From a virus, in the IMG/VR virus record IMGVR_UViG_3300021963_000194, positions 1 through 49,026 of that record: a stretch of 49,026 nucleotides of DNA. One strand, given 5' to 3'. The stretch's first letter is position 1. Every line of letters begins with the position of its first letter. Made by a program: the position numbers and the translations under genes. The notes beneath the pieces were generated by a model. It was not told where the DNA came from. It worked only from the letters and a program-made list of their open reading frames with translations, and did no database searches. Shown in pieces: positions 17,201-30,959 of this stretch.

Positions 17201-20200
17201 AGAAATATCTTGATAACAGTTTCCTAACACCTAGATATGTTATTCAAGGCCACGACGGCAGTGTAGTTCTAGCATATGAAGATTATAGAGATGACCTTCT
17301 TTTAGAATTAGAAAAAAGAATTTTTAATAACATTAAAGTGTCTTACAATCCTGATATTTTTGATGTTAATGAACTTATACCTCGTTACAGTCAAAATAAC
17401 GACTATTCTTTAGACGAATTTAATAAAATACTAGCCCCTTCTTTTTATCAATGGACTAGTTTGATTAATAGGGATTTTACAAAACCTTTATCTTATGATC
17501 AATATAATAGTCTGACTTTTAATTATAGAGGACTACCCGCTCCTGATGGCAGACCTTTGCCTGGATACTGGAGAGGCATTTATCGCTGGATGTACGATAC
17601 AGACCGTCCTAACATCTGTCCTTGGGAAATGTTAGGATTTAGTGTAATGCCATATTGGTGGATTGATCAATATGGTGCAGCACCCTATACTTCAGACAAT
17701 AAAGTTATGTGGCAAGATATTTCTGAAGGTATTATTAAAGTTCCAGGTCAACCAATTTATAGAAATCCTAAATATGTTAAACCTTATCTGATGGACCATT
17801 TACCTGTTGATCAAGATGGTAAAATTGTTAGCCCTGCAGAAAATACTTTAACCAGTGGAGTTATAACTGAAATAACAGGCCAAGATTTTATTTTTGGTGA
17901 TGTTAGTCCTGTTGAAAGTGCATGGCGTAGAAGTGCATACTATCCTTTTAGTGTAATTTCTACACTAATATTGATGTATCCTGCTAGAACAATAGGCTTA
18001 TTATTTGATCGTTCTAGAATTTATCGCGATGCATCCGATCAAATTGTTTATAAAGAAACAAAATTAAGACTTCGTTTGAAAGATATTGTAACACCTAGCA
18101 TTTATACTGATACTCAGCGAGTGCAGACTGCAGGACTTGTGAATTATGTTGTTGACTATATTCAACACGATAATCAAAAATCTCTTAACGAATACAAGTA
18201 TGATCTATTTTATAGCTCAATGCAGTTATCATATCGTGTAAGCGGATTCACAGAAAAAGAAAGATTTAATTTATTATTAGATTCTAAGAGTCCCACAGCA
18301 ATTGGAGGAATTTATGTACCTCAAGAAAATTATTCAGTAATTTTAAATTCTTCTAGTCCTATTAAAAAATTAGTTTATAGTGGTGTTATAGTAACACGAT
18401 TGTCTACAGGATATGAAGTAAAAGGCTATAGTAAATCTAGTCCTTATTTTTATTATTATGGATGGACAGCTCCTGGCTATAGTATAAATGTAGGAGGTAT
18501 AAGTGAATCGTTTGTTGAATGGTCACCAAATCAATTATATCCTAGTGGTAAAACAGTCAAGTATGGTACTAGGTATTATAAAGTTAAAGCGACTCATACC
18601 TCTAGCAATACCTTTGATTTATCTTATTACATGACATTAAACGGTTTACCGATTAATGGTGGTAGGGATGCCTTTATTAGAACTGCATGGGATAGAACTG
18701 AGCCTATTACTGTAGCCTATGGAACAAAATTTAAAACAATTCAAGAAGTAGTAGACTTTTTAGTAGGCTATGGAGAATATCTAAAAGATCAAGGATTTGT
18801 TTTTGACGATTTTAATAATAATTTAGGTGAAGTTACTAATTGGGTAACCAGTGCAAAAGAATTTTTGTTCTGGACTACACAAAATTGGTCAACTGGCGAA
18901 GACAAATGGAAAGATTGGTTACCGAGTGATAGTTACCAAGTGGGAGAAATTGTAAAGTTTAATGGAGATTATTACAAGGCCGATGTATTTGTAGAGCCTG
19001 GAGATATATTTGTAGAAAATGATTGGACGAAATTAGACGGTTTATCAACCGTAGGTGCGAGTGTGTTGGCAGTTAGTCCGTCTGCTAATGTTATAACTAT
19101 CTCTTCTGAATTATCAGTTGTTGACGATATAAAAGATCAATTTAATGTATACGAATTTTTTAAAGTTGACGGCACTAAAATAGATGAAGACTTAATAAAT
19201 TCTTATAGAGAAGACAATGAATTTTCATATTCTACAACTTCTGATGGAATATACGGAGCAGTATTTTATTTTGTACAAAAAGAACATATTTTATTATTAG
19301 ATAATAAAACTCTATTCAATGATACTTTATATGATCCAACTACAGGTTATAGGCAAGAAAAAATAAAAGTCTTGGGTTATGTATCAACAGGTTGGAACGG
19401 CGGATTTAATGTTCCCGGTTTTATATATGATCAAGCGGTAATAAAAGATTGGGAACCATGGATAGATTATAATCTAGGAGACACTGTAAAGTACAAAGAA
19501 TTTTATTATAGTGCAGCCGGTAAATTAGTTGGAACATCAGAGTTTATTAGCAATGAATGGATTAAGTTACCTAATAAACCAACTTCAAGATTATTACCTA
19601 ACTGGTCGTATAAAGCTGAACAGTTTACTGATTTTTATAGCCTAGACAGTGACAACTTTGACCTAGGGCAACAAAAAATTGCTCAACATTTAATTGGTTA
19701 TCAAAAGAGACAATATCTTGAAAATATTATAAAAGATGATATTAGCGAGTATAAATTTTATCAAGGTATGATTATAGAAAAAGGCACTCAAAATGTTTTG
19801 AATAAACTGTTTGATGTGTTAAGTGCTGACGATCGAGAAAGTCTAACCTTTTTTGAAGAGTGGGCAATCAGAGTAGGCCAATACGGTTCGATTAATGCAT
19901 TTGAAGAAATAGAATTTGAACTAGACGAAAGTCTGTTTAAAAATAATCCTCAGGCTATTGAACTAGTTAATACTGTAGATCCTGGTTTAGTAGATTTTGT
20001 TATTAGACAAACACCTAATGATATCTACTTAAAACCTTTAGCATACAATTCAAATCCTTGGCCTGTTAATAATAATTTTAGTCCTTATTTAAGAACACCT
20101 GGATATGTCAGAGCAGACGAAGTAGCTGCTAATGTAGATACACTGGCAGATCTGTTATCTTATGATATTACTAAGTTTACTGTGGGCGATTATGTATGGA

Positions 20201-23200
20201 CTACTTTTGAGTTACCACCAACCTACTGGAACATTTATAGGATCACTGACACTGGAAGCAGTGTAAGTTTATTGGAATATGAAGAAACAACACTTTCAAT
20301 AACAGTTGACACTGTGAATTATTTAGAAGTAGGCGACTACTTAGGACTCACTGGCATTGACAAGGTTCAAGGATTCTATAAGATTGATAATATTGACGGA
20401 ACTCTTATTACAGTCACTGCAACTATCGACAATTTTCCACAGTCTATAACTTATGAAGATATTTCTTTGTATTATTTTGACAGTCAAAAAATTGAAAATA
20501 TTGATGACATAGATTTAGAACTTCCTAAAAAAATCAAAGACAAAGAGTTGCTATGGGTAAACAACAACGGAAAAAATAAATGGTCTGTCTATGAATATAA
20601 CACAGTCTATTCTTACACCAATATTCCTAACAAGTACCCTTCATCAGATCTAAAATTTGGAAATGAATTAGCAATTGATTCTTTAGCATCTACTCTTGTA
20701 GTGTCGACAAATAAAGACAGTGTGATAATTTATGATCGTTTTGGATATAGTGCTCCTTGGTCAAGAAGTCAGACACTTAATCTTACATTTAATTTTACTG
20801 ATGCAGATATTGCATTCTGGCATGACACTTCTGCTGGATCATTTGGAAAAACTGTAGCTATATCTAAAGATAAAAACTGGCTAGCAGTTGGTTCTCCTTT
20901 GTCATCTAATGTATTATCTTTAGTAGGAGAATACAAAGCATCGCCTGACATTATAAAATCATCTATCTTATGGCAAATTGGAAGATCGGCAGACGATAAT
21001 CGTTATGTAAGATCAAAACAAGTAGATGATTATACTGTACACTATTATAAAACAGTGCCTCATGTTGTGGCCACAGTTGTTTCTACAGATAGTGCTTCTG
21101 CAAAAATAACATTGACAAATACTGCAGGTATGAAAGTCGGAATGCCAGTTGTGTTTGATGGTAATGCTTTTGGAAATATTGTATCAAATGTAGGGCCATA
21201 TTATGTTAAATCAATTGATATAGACGGTTATAGAATTACTATTAGCAAAACTGCTAATATCTATGCTAGTAATGTAGAAGCAAGTGTAGGTACTGCCTTG
21301 GCACTATCTACTGCAAAATTTAATTCTTCTTATCAAGGATTTTATCAAACAAATATTACCTATGTACTTAATGATATCGTTATGTACGACCATATACTGT
21401 ATAAATGTACAACTACATCTTCTACACAAGGTGATTTTATTTTAGCTGAATGGGTAGAGTATTCTATACCTTCTAGCACATTAACTGCCACAGTTGGAAA
21501 TTTAACCACTAATGCTACAGCTACATCTCCTCAAATTGACGGGGTTGATAGGGGGTATATAACTGTTGATACAACCAAAGGTATGGTTGTAGGAATGAAA
21601 GTTAGATTCATTGGTTCTGTATTTGGAGGACTATCTACTGCTCAAAACTATTATGTAAAGTCTATTAAAAACAATACAGTATTTACAGTAAGTGAAACTT
21701 TAGTAACATCGCCGACAGTTGATATAACTGGAGTAGCAGGCAATACTTGGGGTATTCCTAATAATCCAGGCGATCCATATGAAATGATAGAAGCAACTGG
21801 AAAAGTGACAGTATTGTTAAACAGTGCTTTCTCTTCAATAGTTCCGGAACATACAACTAGTACAGGATATAACTCAACAGCCTATAAGATGTATGGTAAT
21901 AATTCATTACAGTATATAGGTAAAACTAGTAACCTAACTAACCAAGGGATGGTATGTTTATACAATCGTAAATCATCAAATCAATATGATTTATACAGGG
22001 TTATATTATCTTCTAGTGCAACAGATAATGAAAAATTTGGATCAACTGTTGAATTTGCAGATGATAATAAACTTTTTATCTCAACACAGTCTGCAGACTT
22101 TTCTGCAAAACTATACCAATATGATTATACTATTGTAGATGATATCTTACAATGGAACACAGGAAATCTAGTAACTTCATCAGTCGCTGGCACGTATTTT
22201 GGCAAGACAATTAAAGCATCAAATGACGGCTCTACTATAGCAGTCACCTCATATGGTACTAACAGTGTTACGGTCTTAGGGAGTAACGGTCTAGTTATTG
22301 ATACAATTAATCCCGGAGTCACTAGTGCAGATTATAGTTTATCTGTTTCTAAAGACGGCACTTACATTGCTATAGGTAATAGAACCACTAATACCAATCA
22401 AGGTAATGTAAAAATTTATAAACTATCCGGCGCAGAATACATACTGTATCAAACAATTACTAGCAGATTACCAGAAGGATCTGAAGGATACGGAACTCAA
22501 GTATCGTTTATGAACAATGACGAAACACTTGTAATTTCTAGCGCCAACGGAGACAGCATAAAAGATGATGGTTCAATCGTAACTGATTCTGGAAGAATTG
22601 ATGTTTATGACAGATACTCAACCAAATGGGTTTTTGCAGAAAATTTAAAAACTGAAAATGTCGACGGAGATGACTATGGTTTACATTTAGTTGCCGCTAA
22701 TAATATTATTATCGCCAGCGCTATAAATGCAGTAGATGCTACATATACCTCAGGTAAATTATATTCTTATACCAAATCACCAAATACATATTCATGGTCT
22801 GCATTACGTACAGAAGCTGATAAAATTGACATTAACAAAATTAAACAAATATTTTTGTATAATAAAAAGACACAACAGTTAGTTTCTTACTTAGATATTA
22901 TTGATCCTATACAAGGAAAAATTGCAGGTATTGCAGATCAAGAAATTAAGTACAAAACATATTATGATCCTGCAATTTATACAGTAGGAACCGAAACGTT
23001 AAATGTTGATAACGGACAAGCCTGGACATCTTCTAATGTTGGTACTCTATGGTGGAACATGTCTAAAGCTAAGTTTTTAGACAGTTATAACGGTGATAGT
23101 GTATATAAGAATTCTACTTGGAATACATTGTATGAAACAGCTAGTATAGACATATACGAATGGGTATCATCTAGTCTGTTACCTGAAGATTGGGATGCTA

Positions 23201-26200
23201 TCGCAGATACTATAGAAGGGTTTACTGCTAATATAAGTGGTACAAGTTTATATGGAAATTCTGCTTACAGCATTAAACAGACATATGATACTGTTTCTAA
23301 GAGTTTTAGAAATACTTACTACTTCTGGGTAAAAAATAAAACTATAATACCAGAAGTTAAAGGAAGAAAACTATCTGCAAAGGATGTAGCAGACCTTATA
23401 GCCGATCCTAAAAATTATGGTTACAAATACATTGCGTTCACAGGAACTAATACGTTTAGTTTAGTAAATGTTGCAAACTTGTTAGAGCATACTGATGTAA
23501 ATCTTTACATTGAATACTGGACCATTGATGACACTGACATTAATAGTCATCATCAATGGAAGTTAATTAGTAATGATACAAATACAAATTTACCTATTAC
23601 TATTGAGCGTAAACTTATTGATAGCCTTTGTGGAAAAGACAGTAAAGGTAGACGAGTACCCGATGTAACACTACCACCTAAACTTAGATATGGTGTTGAA
23701 AATCGTCCTCGTCAAAGTATGTTTATTAATAGATACGAGGCATTAAAACAATATATTGAACGTGTAAATTCTTCACTACTTAAACATATTATAGTCGAAG
23801 AAAAAGATATTACATCTCTTAACAGTTTTGAAAAAGAACCTTCAACAATTCTTGGACAATATGATGTAGTAGTAGACTATGATACAGAATTAAGAACTAT
23901 TGGTATTACTGCTGTTAGGTATCCATCATTAACACCTATAATTGTCGACGGCAGAATAATAGACATTATTGTAAATAATCCTGGATCAGGATATGTTTAT
24001 GCACCTTATATTGACGTTGCTGGTTCTGGAATAAATGCAAAAATTAAAACTATTTTAAATGTTACAGGGGGAATATCCGGAGTTGTAATAGAAAATTCTG
24101 GTGAAGGTTACACCGAAGATACGACTGTATTAACTCTAAGACCGTTCTCTGCACTAGTACATTTTGATTCACAAGCACTTGATAGATGGAGCATCTATTC
24201 TTATGATTCAACAAGTTTAACATGGTCACGTGTAAAGAGTCAAAGTTATGATGTAAGACAATACTGGAATACTGTAGATTACTATAAAACAGGATATAGT
24301 CAATTCACACCTGCAAATTTCTCTCTAAATTCTGTTTATGAATTAGCCACAGTTAATATAGAGATTGGACAAATAGTTAAAATTAAAAACGTTGGTTCAG
24401 GCGGATGGTTATTATTAGAAAAATATGCAAATAGTACCAGTGCTGATTATACACAATCTTACAAAGTAGTTGGTAGAGAAAAAGGTACAATACAATTCTC
24501 TAGTAACTTATATAATTTTAGAAATAGTGGTATAGGTTATGATGGCCCCTCATTCGACGGAGACGGATATGATAATGCAGCAGAAGTTGAATTAAGAATT
24601 ATATTAGACAGCATTAAAAATGATATTCTTATAGATAATTTAAAACAAGATTATCTTGATGCATTTTTTGCGTGTTTAAGATATGCTTATAACGAACAAC
24701 AATATATTGACTGGGCTTTTAAAACAAGTTTTATTAAAGCTCAACACAATGTAGGAAGTTTAAAAGAAAAAGTTACATACAACAATGATAACTTATCTGA
24801 TTTTGAATCTTACATCAGTGAAGTAAAACCTTATAGAACAAAGATTAGAGAATTTATTAGTTCTTATACTAAAATTGATTCAGCCAAATCAGTTGTCACT
24901 GATTTTGATTTACCTCCGATATATGAAGATGGTAGATTTACAACAGTACCAGTGACAATAGTAGATAACCAAGTATTCAGCGAATCTGCACTTATTGAAG
25001 ATTATCCTTGGAAAAATTGGACTGATAATGTAGGTTTCCAAGTTACTGAAATTATCATTAACGATGGTGGATCTGGTTATATCAGCACTCCTACAGTGAT
25101 AATAGAAAGTAATAGCGGCACAGGAGCTACTGCTAGGGCATACTTAACAAATGGAAAAGTTGCAAGAATATCTTTGATTACTAACGGTAGCGGCTACTTA
25201 ACAGTGCCGACAGTTGTGTTCCAAGGAGGATTAGATTCTAATGGTGTAAGCGCAAGTGCAAGTGCTAGAATTGGTAGTAGTCTTGTAAGATCAAATTATA
25301 CTAGAATTAAATTTGACAGAGTTACTAGTCAATATTATATTACTGAACTGCAAGAAATTGAATCAGGCGAAACAGATTCTAAATTTATTGGAACAGGCAG
25401 TAAGACACAATTTATATTAAAATGGAGTCCTAGCATTAAACTAGCCGATTCAGAAGTTTTAATTGACGGAGTAGCAGCTCTTAGAAATTCTTACATACTT
25501 AGTAGCAAAAAAACTACAACTAGGGGATATACAAGTTACTATGGATTGTTAACATTCTTAACAGCACCAGCAAAAGGAGCTGTTATTAAAATTACCTACT
25601 TGAAAGATTATAATTATCTATCAGCTGCTGATAGAATTAATTGGTATTACAATCCTGGAACTAAAGAATTTGGTAAGCAACTAGGACAACTGATGCGCGG
25701 AGTTGACTACGGTGGTGTTCAAATTACTGGTTTAGGATTTAACATTGCACAAGGTTGGGGTAGTACTCCTTGGTTCTCAGACGGATGGGATTCACAAGAT
25801 CCTAATTTTGATGATTATATTATAACAGTTGGTGCTAATAGTAAACAGATTAATACAAACGCTATTCAAACATATAGTTATGGAAATGTAATTGAATTAA
25901 CTAATACAACTAACATTGAAGCAGGAAGACTATTAGAGTTTACAGGTTCTTCAATTGGAGGAATTGATGCAGGTAGTATCTACTATTGTGTATCTGTAAC
26001 ACCTAATAATCCTATTGCAATAAATTCTATAGGTAGAATAGGTACTAGTAAAATTACTTCTTTTAGAAGATTAGGGCTTGAAGATATTGCAGTAATTACA
26101 ACTGATAGACCTCACCGATTGTCATCTGGACAGTTAATTTCGATTGAGGGTATTGACTTGCCTGGATTTGATCAAGGAACGGTTGAAATTTATGCAGTAA

Positions 26201-29200
26201 GGGATGAATATGAATTTACGTATGTCAACCCTGGTGATGAAGTTATATTAACAGTTTCGTCTAGTCCTACTGTAACAGTTACAGGTTCAACATTCCCAAC
26301 CGGACCTTCAGAATTTACTGGAACAATCAATGACGGCATAACAACAAATCCTGGAAATGTATTAACTGTAACAGGGGTTGCATCGGGTACTCTTGCTATA
26401 GGACAAATTGTTTATGGTGCCGGAATACCAGATGGTACTTATATTCTTAGCTTTGGAACTGGTACTGGCGGCCTAGGTACTTACATATTGAATACTGATT
26501 CATTTGCAGTTACTAGCCAAACGATAAATTCTACAGCAGTAGTAACATTTTCATTTGCTGCCCTAGGAGTACCGATGGCTCAAGGATATAAATTTTTAGT
26601 CAGCGGCAACGGAAATGAAAACTACAACGGAGAATATGTAGGAACTGTTAGAACTTTATCAACTATTTGTCTAGCCTATCCTGAAGATCCTGGTATTTTT
26701 GGCATAGGGGATACAATAATTGAACCGTCGGGATTTGTGTCAGCATTAGTTCCAACAGTAACAGTTAAAACTAAAACACCTCATACTCTTGTCACAGGGA
26801 CAAAAGTTAATATTAATCCAGGAGTAGGACATAATGAGTACACTGAAAACAATGCAATTATAACAGTAATTGACAGTGATGAGTTTACTTACACAAGTCC
26901 AGGACTTTCATCTGAAACAGAGTTTCTTGCAAACGGTATAGTGACAGCAGTTTCTTCAATAACTGTCAGCAATGAAATAGCAGGATCTCTTGTAACTGTG
27001 ACAGATGATACAGGTTCTATGACAGTAAAAAATAAAACTTATCCGGTAGAACTTCCGTACACTCCTGAACAAGATGAACAAATTAATGTTTATTATAGAG
27101 CAGTGAACAATACACGCTATGTAAGAATAGATGATCCGTTTTATGTAGGTCAAGTTATTTTTACTAAACCAGATGTTGTAATGCAGACATTTATCGGCGA
27201 CGGAGAAACTAAGTCTATTGGTATACCAAATACTCTAACTGTACATTCTGGAGATAACTTTATTTTTAGAAAAATATACAGTGATGGATCTATTCGACCT
27301 CAAGAAAATGATTTTGATACTGAGCTAGTAGGCGGCGATTTAGCCTATAGCACTGCTACTGGTATCAGAGCAGATGATATAATTGTCGACGGTGATGATC
27401 TTATATCTCAAACAAATAGCGAAGGACCAGAAGAGTTTGTACCAGGACAAGTAACAGATGCCCTTGCAGTTAAAGTTTATACTAGACCAACTGATGGTTC
27501 TGCTAAAATGCTAGTTAAAAATTATGTGTATGATGGAATTAGAACAGTATACAATATTGGGCAAACACCAAACAGTCCAGATGCTGTAATTGTAAAACTA
27601 TCTACTCCTGATAGAGTGCTGGTGTCTAACGTAGATTATACAGTAGACTATCCTAACAAGACAGTGGTTTTAGATGCTGATGCAATTGGTATGATTGGCG
27701 GAGAAACGATAAGCATCATTAGTGCAGGTTTTAACGGATCTAACTTATTAGATATTGATTCCTTTGTAGCAGACGGCTCAACGAGTGAATTTATAACAAA
27801 AGCACCGTGGTCAAACACTCTTACATCATTAGTTTATGTAGATGGACAAGTGTTAGATTATGTGTTATTTAAAACTAATAGCAGTTATGAATCTGCTAAT
27901 GTAGTAGGTATTAGATTTGGATTAAATCTAACTGCCGGATCTGTTTTAAATTATGTTATTACATCAAGCAGCGAACAATCATACAGCGTAATGCAAAATG
28001 AAACGTTTGAAACAGACGGTATTGTCCAGTCATATCAATTAGTCAACAGGGTTGGAACATCTTCTCCGTTAGCTTCTAATATGCTAGTTATATCTGATAC
28101 AGGAACTGTATACCTACCGCCTATCAATGAATATTTTACCATTGATACAAAAGTAACTTACAAAATTCCAAAATCTAAAGTACAACCATTTAGTGTTACA
28201 GTTACTAGAGTAACTGCTTACATTGATGGGGTCGAACTAGATAAATTAACTGAATATTCTGTTTCTTTAGCAGGTGTTTCAGTTACTCTTAAAAAGTCTG
28301 TTCGTTCTGCTAATATTGGTAAACAGTTGACTATTAGTGTAGTTTATGAAAATAGTTACACCTGTGATGGTAATCTTATTCTTTTTGATACTGTGCCTGA
28401 TGCTGGACAAACTATTAGCGTTGTCAGTTTCTATAAACATGAAATTTTAGATATAAAACAAACATCTAGAACAGTAAGTTCCAATGTAACATTTCAACCT
28501 GAAGATTTAGAAATTTTTGATTATCTAAGTATATACGGGAATAATATTAAATTACCCCGTCCAGTAATTGACAGTAGTTATGTATGGTTAGTTAAAAACG
28601 GTAAATTGCTACGTCCTAATATTGATTATAAATTAAATTTAGATTTAACGTCTGTTTATCTAAATGAAGATCCTATAACTGACGATAAATTTGCTATAAT
28701 GACCTTTAGTAATAATATTGTTATTGATAGTTTTGCTTTCATGCAGTTCAAAGATATGTTAAATCGTGTCCATTATAAGAGACTGTTAGAGTCTAAACAA
28801 ACTACACTAGCAGCTGATCTTCATTGGAATGATATGACTATAACAGTGGATAGAGGATCAGTACTATCAAATCCGAACCCTTCAAAGAGATTGCCGGGTA
28901 TAATTGAAATTTTTGGCGAACGTATTGAATACTATAAGCGAGAAGGAAATACTCTAAGTCAACTTAGAAGAGGAACATTAGGTACAGGAGTTAGAGAAGT
29001 GTATCTAGCCGGAACACTAGTCCAAGATATTGGCAAAACTGAAACTATTCCATACAAGGATATAACTTATACTGAACAGTACACTGCTCTAGCAACATGG
29101 AAGTCTAATTTAAATTATCAAGTAGATGATGTTGTTAGTTACAATGGATACAGGTATGTATGTTCTACGGTTCATACTAGTGAAGCATCATTTGATTCTA

Positions 29201-30303
29201 CTAAGTGGACAAACACAGGATCAGATCTAGTTTACTCTTTTAGAGTTACTCCAACATTAGATACTACAACAGTAGGATTGAATAATTCTTGGTATAGAAA
29301 AACCACATTGGTTACTAAAACTGCACAAGAAGTTGAAGTAGGCAATTACTATGTCATTACAAAATTAGGAACAAGTGATTTTAGAATAATAGGTGCTTCG
29401 TTAAATGAAGTAGGTGTTAAATTTAAAGCCACTATGAGTGATATTCCTGCAGGCAATTTTGTGGCAGGAAATCAATATAAAATTTTAACAATTGGTCTTA
29501 CAAATTGGGTAGATGTTGGCGCAGCCAGCACAGCAGTAGTAGAAGGATCAATAGCTAACCTTACTCTTACAGTTGATACTGTTACTAGTGGTGAATTATC
29601 AGTTGGTACTTATATTACAGGAGAAGGAATTGTTCAAGGGACATATATTGTAGATTTTGTATCCGGTACTGGTGGTGAAGGAACATATACTGTTAATTTT
29701 AATCAAACAGTTGCAACTACTACAATCACAGGACAGCCAACCGTCGGAACAGTATTTACAGCCACAGATATCGGCCGCGGCGACGGTGTTGCTCAATGGA
29801 TGAAAGGCACGATTGGCACTGGAACTGTAAATTTAATCACATATCAAAGTGTTCCTAGCACCTACGGCCAAGCAAACGATATAGAAATGTTTGTTGGCGG
29901 ATATGATATAGAAGGCGAATGGATAACCAAATTAAGTTATAATGTTGGAGATATTGTAGTTGTAGGTAGCTATACTTACAAATGTAATACAGCACACGTT
30001 AGCAGCACTTCTTTTATAGATGATATTGATTATTGGGATTATTTTACAGGTCATATTAGGCTAAGCAAAATTCCTTATCAAGTACATAATGTGAGAAATC
30101 ATTATGAAAGTCCTGAAGGAGATGTGCGGTTTGAGGCTGAATTTAGTGTAGACGGCGAAAATAGTGCAGTTCGTTTAACAAACAGGCTAACAGAAGGAAC
30201 TAAGATTACTTTAGTTAAACGCACAGGCACATTCTGGGCAGATTTAGGTGCTAGTTTAGCTCATTCTAATAACCCTATTGCTAAGTTCATACGAGACAAA
30301 TAA
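14206..30303 (+). CDS. Giant modular virion protein, 5,365 residues
   Basis: One uninterrupted frame of 16.1 kb follows gp6 in the place of gp7/gp8. The N-terminal 1,450 residues have the look of large baseplate proteins of marine T4-like phages ([19 protein letters not shown] near 145; [19 protein letters not shown] near 1119; a [13 protein letters not shown] stretch near 1237). Then come modules: six CBM5/12-like segments (about 1436, 1566, 1746, 2379, 4965, 5236), an FG-GAP/beta-propeller-like region (about 2150-2845), [12 protein letters not shown]-type repeats (about 3250-3310 and 3610-3690), and two copies of a GTYI/GTGGxGTY module (about 4050-4110 and 5120-5180). I infer a baseplate or peripheral tail component that contacts the cell surface. 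CGGAG precedes the ATG. No gp7, gp8, gp9 or gp10 gene is recognisable nearby. Confidence 0.85.
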   Translation: MSNNQSENPVPISGNRKRKNSELLPRYYRTDSNKKFIQATIDQLTQPGAVKKLTGFIGRRNAKSSTTNDIFIEAANIQRQNYQLEPSMVSKDTLDNVNFYKDYIDYINQLSVFGADVSNHERLNRQELYSWNPHIDWDKFVNFQQYYWLPYGPPVINVYGLQQKIESTYTVNIDDAGGYKEYILTPNGLNRNPAVKLYRGQTYHFEINSPGEPFSIKTERSAGVDNRYNWGNDTVYAVESGTLTFKVPEKAPNVLYYVSENDPNLGGIFKIYDIKENTAIDVENEIVGKKTFKLADGTKLSNGMKLRFKGNVTPEQYKTGLYYVEGVGKKIQLILENDLELISTTTDSFEVPFDDSPFDQQSFDIATTFSTSKDYIVVNRGSKDRNPWARNNRWYHKNVIETSYAVNGQIASLDQDARAVRPIIEFEAGIKLYNFGLEATVDVDLIDTFTTDVFSNVEGQPGYVVDGINLAQGQRVLFLADTDILVKNKIYRVEFIRVTPPGESLQRQIHLVEDSTPIENQSVLIKYGVQNQGMTYYYNGSTWVKGQQKTSVNQPPLFDVVDENGYSYGDITIYDGTSFTGTKLFSYKIGKGTNDSKLGFPLSYKNINNIGDIVFNFNLLSDTFVYKRVIDVKTQSISVGKLVKFDSLTDISYVSGWERSSVTRYQPIVRIYRDPEKTNNFDIDVYDNINDLVDLEVRVYINGKRLDQKYWEIKDGIRFKYVYFKIDSINAAGINYQTTDVITLKTFAAQAKNSNGYYELPVNLQNNPMNENPLEFTLGEVIDHVDSIIDNLDTFDGEYLGASNLRDLGNVSPYGTRFVQHEGALPLALYHLTNKSNNIIKALEQARDDYGSFKRTFINLAENLGIDADTVEFVDLILNEINKNKPKTSSYYFSDMIPNGSATTTKITVVDYRTKTYPLTNSFNLNELSSKAVLVYINNNQILHEIDYTFNPDGFIVLTDRAEVSNDDIITIVEYESTDGSFVPATPTKLGMWPKFEPKKYLDNSFLTPRYVIQGHDGSVVLAYEDYRDDLLLELEKRIFNNIKVSYNPDIFDVNELIPRYSQNNDYSLDEFNKILAPSFYQWTSLINRDFTKPLSYDQYNSLTFNYRGLPAPDGRPLPGYWRGIYRWMYDTDRPNICPWEMLGFSVMPYWWIDQYGAAPYTSDNKVMWQDISEGIIKVPGQPIYRNPKYVKPYLMDHLPVDQDGKIVSPAENTLTSGVITEITGQDFIFGDVSPVESAWRRSAYYPFSVISTLILMYPARTIGLLFDRSRIYRDASDQIVYKETKLRLRLKDIVTPSIYTDTQRVQTAGLVNYVVDYIQHDNQKSLNEYKYDLFYSSMQLSYRVSGFTEKERFNLLLDSKSPTAIGGIYVPQENYSVILNSSSPIKKLVYSGVIVTRLSTGYEVKGYSKSSPYFYYYGWTAPGYSINVGGISESFVEWSPNQLYPSGKTVKYGTRYYKVKATHTSSNTFDLSYYMTLNGLPINGGRDAFIRTAWDRTEPITVAYGTKFKTIQEVVDFLVGYGEYLKDQGFVFDDFNNNLGEVTNWVTSAKEFLFWTTQNWSTGEDKWKDWLPSDSYQVGEIVKFNGDYYKADVFVEPGDIFVENDWTKLDGLSTVGASVLAVSPSANVITISSELSVVDDIKDQFNVYEFFKVDGTKIDEDLINSYREDNEFSYSTTSDGIYGAVFYFVQKEHILLLDNKTLFNDTLYDPTTGYRQEKIKVLGYVSTGWNGGFNVPGFIYDQAVIKDWEPWIDYNLGDTVKYKEFYYSAAGKLVGTSEFISNEWIKLPNKPTSRLLPNWSYKAEQFTDFYSLDSDNFDLGQQKIAQHLIGYQKRQYLENIIKDDISEYKFYQGMIIEKGTQNVLNKLFDVLSADDRESLTFFEEWAIRVGQYGSINAFEEIEFELDESLFKNNPQAIELVNTVDPGLVDFVIRQTPNDIYLKPLAYNSNPWPVNNNFSPYLRTPGYVRADEVAANVDTLADLLSYDITKFTVGDYVWTTFELPPTYWNIYRITDTGSSVSLLEYEETTLSITVDTVNYLEVGDYLGLTGIDKVQGFYKIDNIDGTLITVTATIDNFPQSITYEDISLYYFDSQKIENIDDIDLELPKKIKDKELLWVNNNGKNKWSVYEYNTVYSYTNIPNKYPSSDLKFGNELAIDSLASTLVVSTNKDSVIIYDRFGYSAPWSRSQTLNLTFNFTDADIAFWHDTSAGSFGKTVAISKDKNWLAVGSPLSSNVLSLVGEYKASPDIIKSSILWQIGRSADDNRYVRSKQVDDYTVHYYKTVPHVVATVVSTDSASAKITLTNTAGMKVGMPVVFDGNAFGNIVSNVGPYYVKSIDIDGYRITISKTANIYASNVEASVGTALALSTAKFNSSYQGFYQTNITYVLNDIVMYDHILYKCTTTSSTQGDFILAEWVEYSIPSSTLTATVGNLTTNATATSPQIDGVDRGYITVDTTKGMVVGMKVRFIGSVFGGLSTAQNYYVKSIKNNTVFTVSETLVTSPTVDITGVAGNTWGIPNNPGDPYEMIEATGKVTVLLNSAFSSIVPEHTTSTGYNSTAYKMYGNNSLQYIGKTSNLTNQGMVCLYNRKSSNQYDLYRVILSSSATDNEKFGSTVEFADDNKLFISTQSADFSAKLYQYDYTIVDDILQWNTGNLVTSSVAGTYFGKTIKASNDGSTIAVTSYGTNSVTVLGSNGLVIDTINPGVTSADYSLSVSKDGTYIAIGNRTTNTNQGNVKIYKLSGAEYILYQTITSRLPEGSEGYGTQVSFMNNDETLVISSANGDSIKDDGSIVTDSGRIDVYDRYSTKWVFAENLKTENVDGDDYGLHLVAANNIIIASAINAVDATYTSGKLYSYTKSPNTYSWSALRTEADKIDINKIKQIFLYNKKTQQLVSYLDIIDPIQGKIAGIADQEIKYKTYYDPAIYTVGTETLNVDNGQAWTSSNVGTLWWNMSKAKFLDSYNGDSVYKNSTWNTLYETASIDIYEWVSSSLLPEDWDAIADTIEGFTANISGTSLYGNSAYSIKQTYDTVSKSFRNTYYFWVKNKTIIPEVKGRKLSAKDVADLIADPKNYGYKYIAFTGTNTFSLVNVANLLEHTDVNLYIEYWTIDDTDINSHHQWKLISNDTNTNLPITIERKLIDSLCGKDSKGRRVPDVTLPPKLRYGVENRPRQSMFINRYEALKQYIERVNSSLLKHIIVEEKDITSLNSFEKEPSTILGQYDVVVDYDTELRTIGITAVRYPSLTPIIVDGRIIDIIVNNPGSGYVYAPYIDVAGSGINAKIKTILNVTGGISGVVIENSGEGYTEDTTVLTLRPFSALVHFDSQALDRWSIYSYDSTSLTWSRVKSQSYDVRQYWNTVDYYKTGYSQFTPANFSLNSVYELATVNIEIGQIVKIKNVGSGGWLLLEKYANSTSADYTQSYKVVGREKGTIQFSSNLYNFRNSGIGYDGPSFDGDGYDNAAEVELRIILDSIKNDILIDNLKQDYLDAFFACLRYAYNEQQYIDWAFKTSFIKAQHNVGSLKEKVTYNNDNLSDFESYISEVKPYRTKIREFISSYTKIDSAKSVVTDFDLPPIYEDGRFTTVPVTIVDNQVFSESALIEDYPWKNWTDNVGFQVTEIIINDGGSGYISTPTVIIESNSGTGATARAYLTNGKVARISLITNGSGYLTVPTVVFQGGLDSNGVSASASARIGSSLVRSNYTRIKFDRVTSQYYITELQEIESGETDSKFIGTGSKTQFILKWSPSIKLADSEVLIDGVAALRNSYILSSKKTTTRGYTSYYGLLTFLTAPAKGAVIKITYLKDYNYLSAADRINWYYNPGTKEFGKQLGQLMRGVDYGGVQITGLGFNIAQGWGSTPWFSDGWDSQDPNFDDYIITVGANSKQINTNAIQTYSYGNVIELTNTTNIEAGRLLEFTGSSIGGIDAGSIYYCVSVTPNNPIAINSIGRIGTSKITSFRRLGLEDIAVITTDRPHRLSSGQLISIEGIDLPGFDQGTVEIYAVRDEYEFTYVNPGDEVILTVSSSPTVTVTGSTFPTGPSEFTGTINDGITTNPGNVLTVTGVASGTLAIGQIVYGAGIPDGTYILSFGTGTGGLGTYILNTDSFAVTSQTINSTAVVTFSFAALGVPMAQGYKFLVSGNGNENYNGEYVGTVRTLSTICLAYPEDPGIFGIGDTIIEPSGFVSALVPTVTVKTKTPHTLVTGTKVNINPGVGHNEYTENNAIITVIDSDEFTYTSPGLSSETEFLANGIVTAVSSITVSNEIAGSLVTVTDDTGSMTVKNKTYPVELPYTPEQDEQINVYYRAVNNTRYVRIDDPFYVGQVIFTKPDVVMQTFIGDGETKSIGIPNTLTVHSGDNFIFRKIYSDGSIRPQENDFDTELVGGDLAYSTATGIRADDIIVDGDDLISQTNSEGPEEFVPGQVTDALAVKVYTRPTDGSAKMLVKNYVYDGIRTVYNIGQTPNSPDAVIVKLSTPDRVLVSNVDYTVDYPNKTVVLDADAIGMIGGETISIISAGFNGSNLLDIDSFVADGSTSEFITKAPWSNTLTSLVYVDGQVLDYVLFKTNSSYESANVVGIRFGLNLTAGSVLNYVITSSSEQSYSVMQNETFETDGIVQSYQLVNRVGTSSPLASNMLVISDTGTVYLPPINEYFTIDTKVTYKIPKSKVQPFSVTVTRVTAYIDGVELDKLTEYSVSLAGVSVTLKKSVRSANIGKQLTISVVYENSYTCDGNLILFDTVPDAGQTISVVSFYKHEILDIKQTSRTVSSNVTFQPEDLEIFDYLSIYGNNIKLPRPVIDSSYVWLVKNGKLLRPNIDYKLNLDLTSVYLNEDPITDDKFAIMTFSNNIVIDSFAFMQFKDMLNRVHYKRLLESKQTTLAADLHWNDMTITVDRGSVLSNPNPSKRLPGIIEIFGERIEYYKREGNTLSQLRRGTLGTGVREVYLAGTLVQDIGKTETIPYKDITYTEQYTALATWKSNLNYQVDDVVSYNGYRYVCSTVHTSEASFDSTKWTNTGSDLVYSFRVTPTLDTTTVGLNNSWYRKTTLVTKTAQEVEVGNYYVITKLGTSDFRIIGASLNEVGVKFKATMSDIPAGNFVAGNQYKILTIGLTNWVDVGAASTAVVEGSIANLTLTVDTVTSGELSVGTYITGEGIVQGTYIVDFVSGTGGEGTYTVNFNQTVATTTITGQPTVGTVFTATDIGRGDGVAQWMKGTIGTGTVNLITYQSVPSTYGQANDIEMFVGGYDIEGEWITKLSYNVGDIVVVGSYTYKCNTAHVSSTSFIDDIDYWDYFTGHIRLSKIPYQVHNVRNHYESPEGDVRFEAEFSVDGENSAVRLTNRLTEGTKITLVKRTGTFWADLGASLAHSNNPIAKFIRDK

Positions 30304-30320
30304 TACCAGATAACTGGATA

Positions 30321-30328
30321 GATAAATA
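30321..30328 (+). promoter_or_regulatory. Candidate late promoter before the tail-fibre region (GATAAATA)
   Basis: GATAAATA lies in the 46-bp gap after the giant gene, seven bases before an AAGAGAG ribosome site (30336-30342). It is in the same arrangement as at 4924 and 10680. Confidence 0.55.
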
Positions 30329-30349
30329 TAACATTAAGAGAGTTTTAAA

Positions 30350-30958
30350 ATGCAAAAAAAGGATTTTTCCGGAGTTCATTTAGAAGGTCATATTAAAATA
30401 TGGGATCCTTCTACTGATGAAGTTTTTGTCAACAAGCGTAATGCTATACATTACGAAAATATGAGTGTTGCTCTAGCAGAAAGTTTAGCTAATTCTGGGC
30501 AAGGATTTATATATCAAATGGATTTTGGTAACGGGGGAACTGCGGTAGATCCTACAGGTATTATTACATATCTGAGTACAAATACTACTGGCACTAACTC
30601 TAGCTTATATAACAGAACCTATTATAAAGTAGTTGACGATAGGTCTAGTACTAATATAGACCCAACTAGAAATTTTGTCGAATCTAGACACGTTACTGGT
30701 ACAAATTATACAGATATTTTTGTAACTTGTCTTTTAGATTATGGCGAACCTAGTGATCAACAAGCATTTGATAATACTACAGATAATGGATCCAGTTACG
30801 TATTCGATGAGCTAGGATTAAGATCATATAGCTCTACAGGTCAAAGTTTATTGCTGACTCACGTAATATTCCATCCTGTACAAAAAAGTTTAAACAGACT
30901 AATACAAATAGATTATACTGTACGTATACAGACTTTAACTGGTCTAGCAGGAGTATAA
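30350..30958 (+). CDS. Virion structural protein, tail-associated, unassigned
   Basis: 202 residues. The N-terminus (GVHLEGHIKIWDPSTDEVFV, then NKRNAIHYENMSVALAESLA, followed by FIYQMDFGNGG) is a pattern I recognise from tail proteins of diverse large phages: a short beta strand, a conserved NAIHxENMS segment and a helix. Exact function is unknown; a baseplate or fibre-attachment role would fit its location between the giant protein and the fibre genes. It has no signal peptide or membrane segment. The next gene begins one base after its stop, and its end contains the AGGAG that serves that gene. Confidence 0.75.
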   Translation: MQKKDFSGVHLEGHIKIWDPSTDEVFVNKRNAIHYENMSVALAESLANSGQGFIYQMDFGNGGTAVDPTGIITYLSTNTTGTNSSLYNRTYYKVVDDRSSTNIDPTRNFVESRHVTGTNYTDIFVTCLLDYGEPSDQQAFDNTTDNGSSYVFDELGLRSYSSTGQSLLLTHVIFHPVQKSLNRLIQIDYTVRIQTLTGLAGV

Positions 30959-30959
30959 T

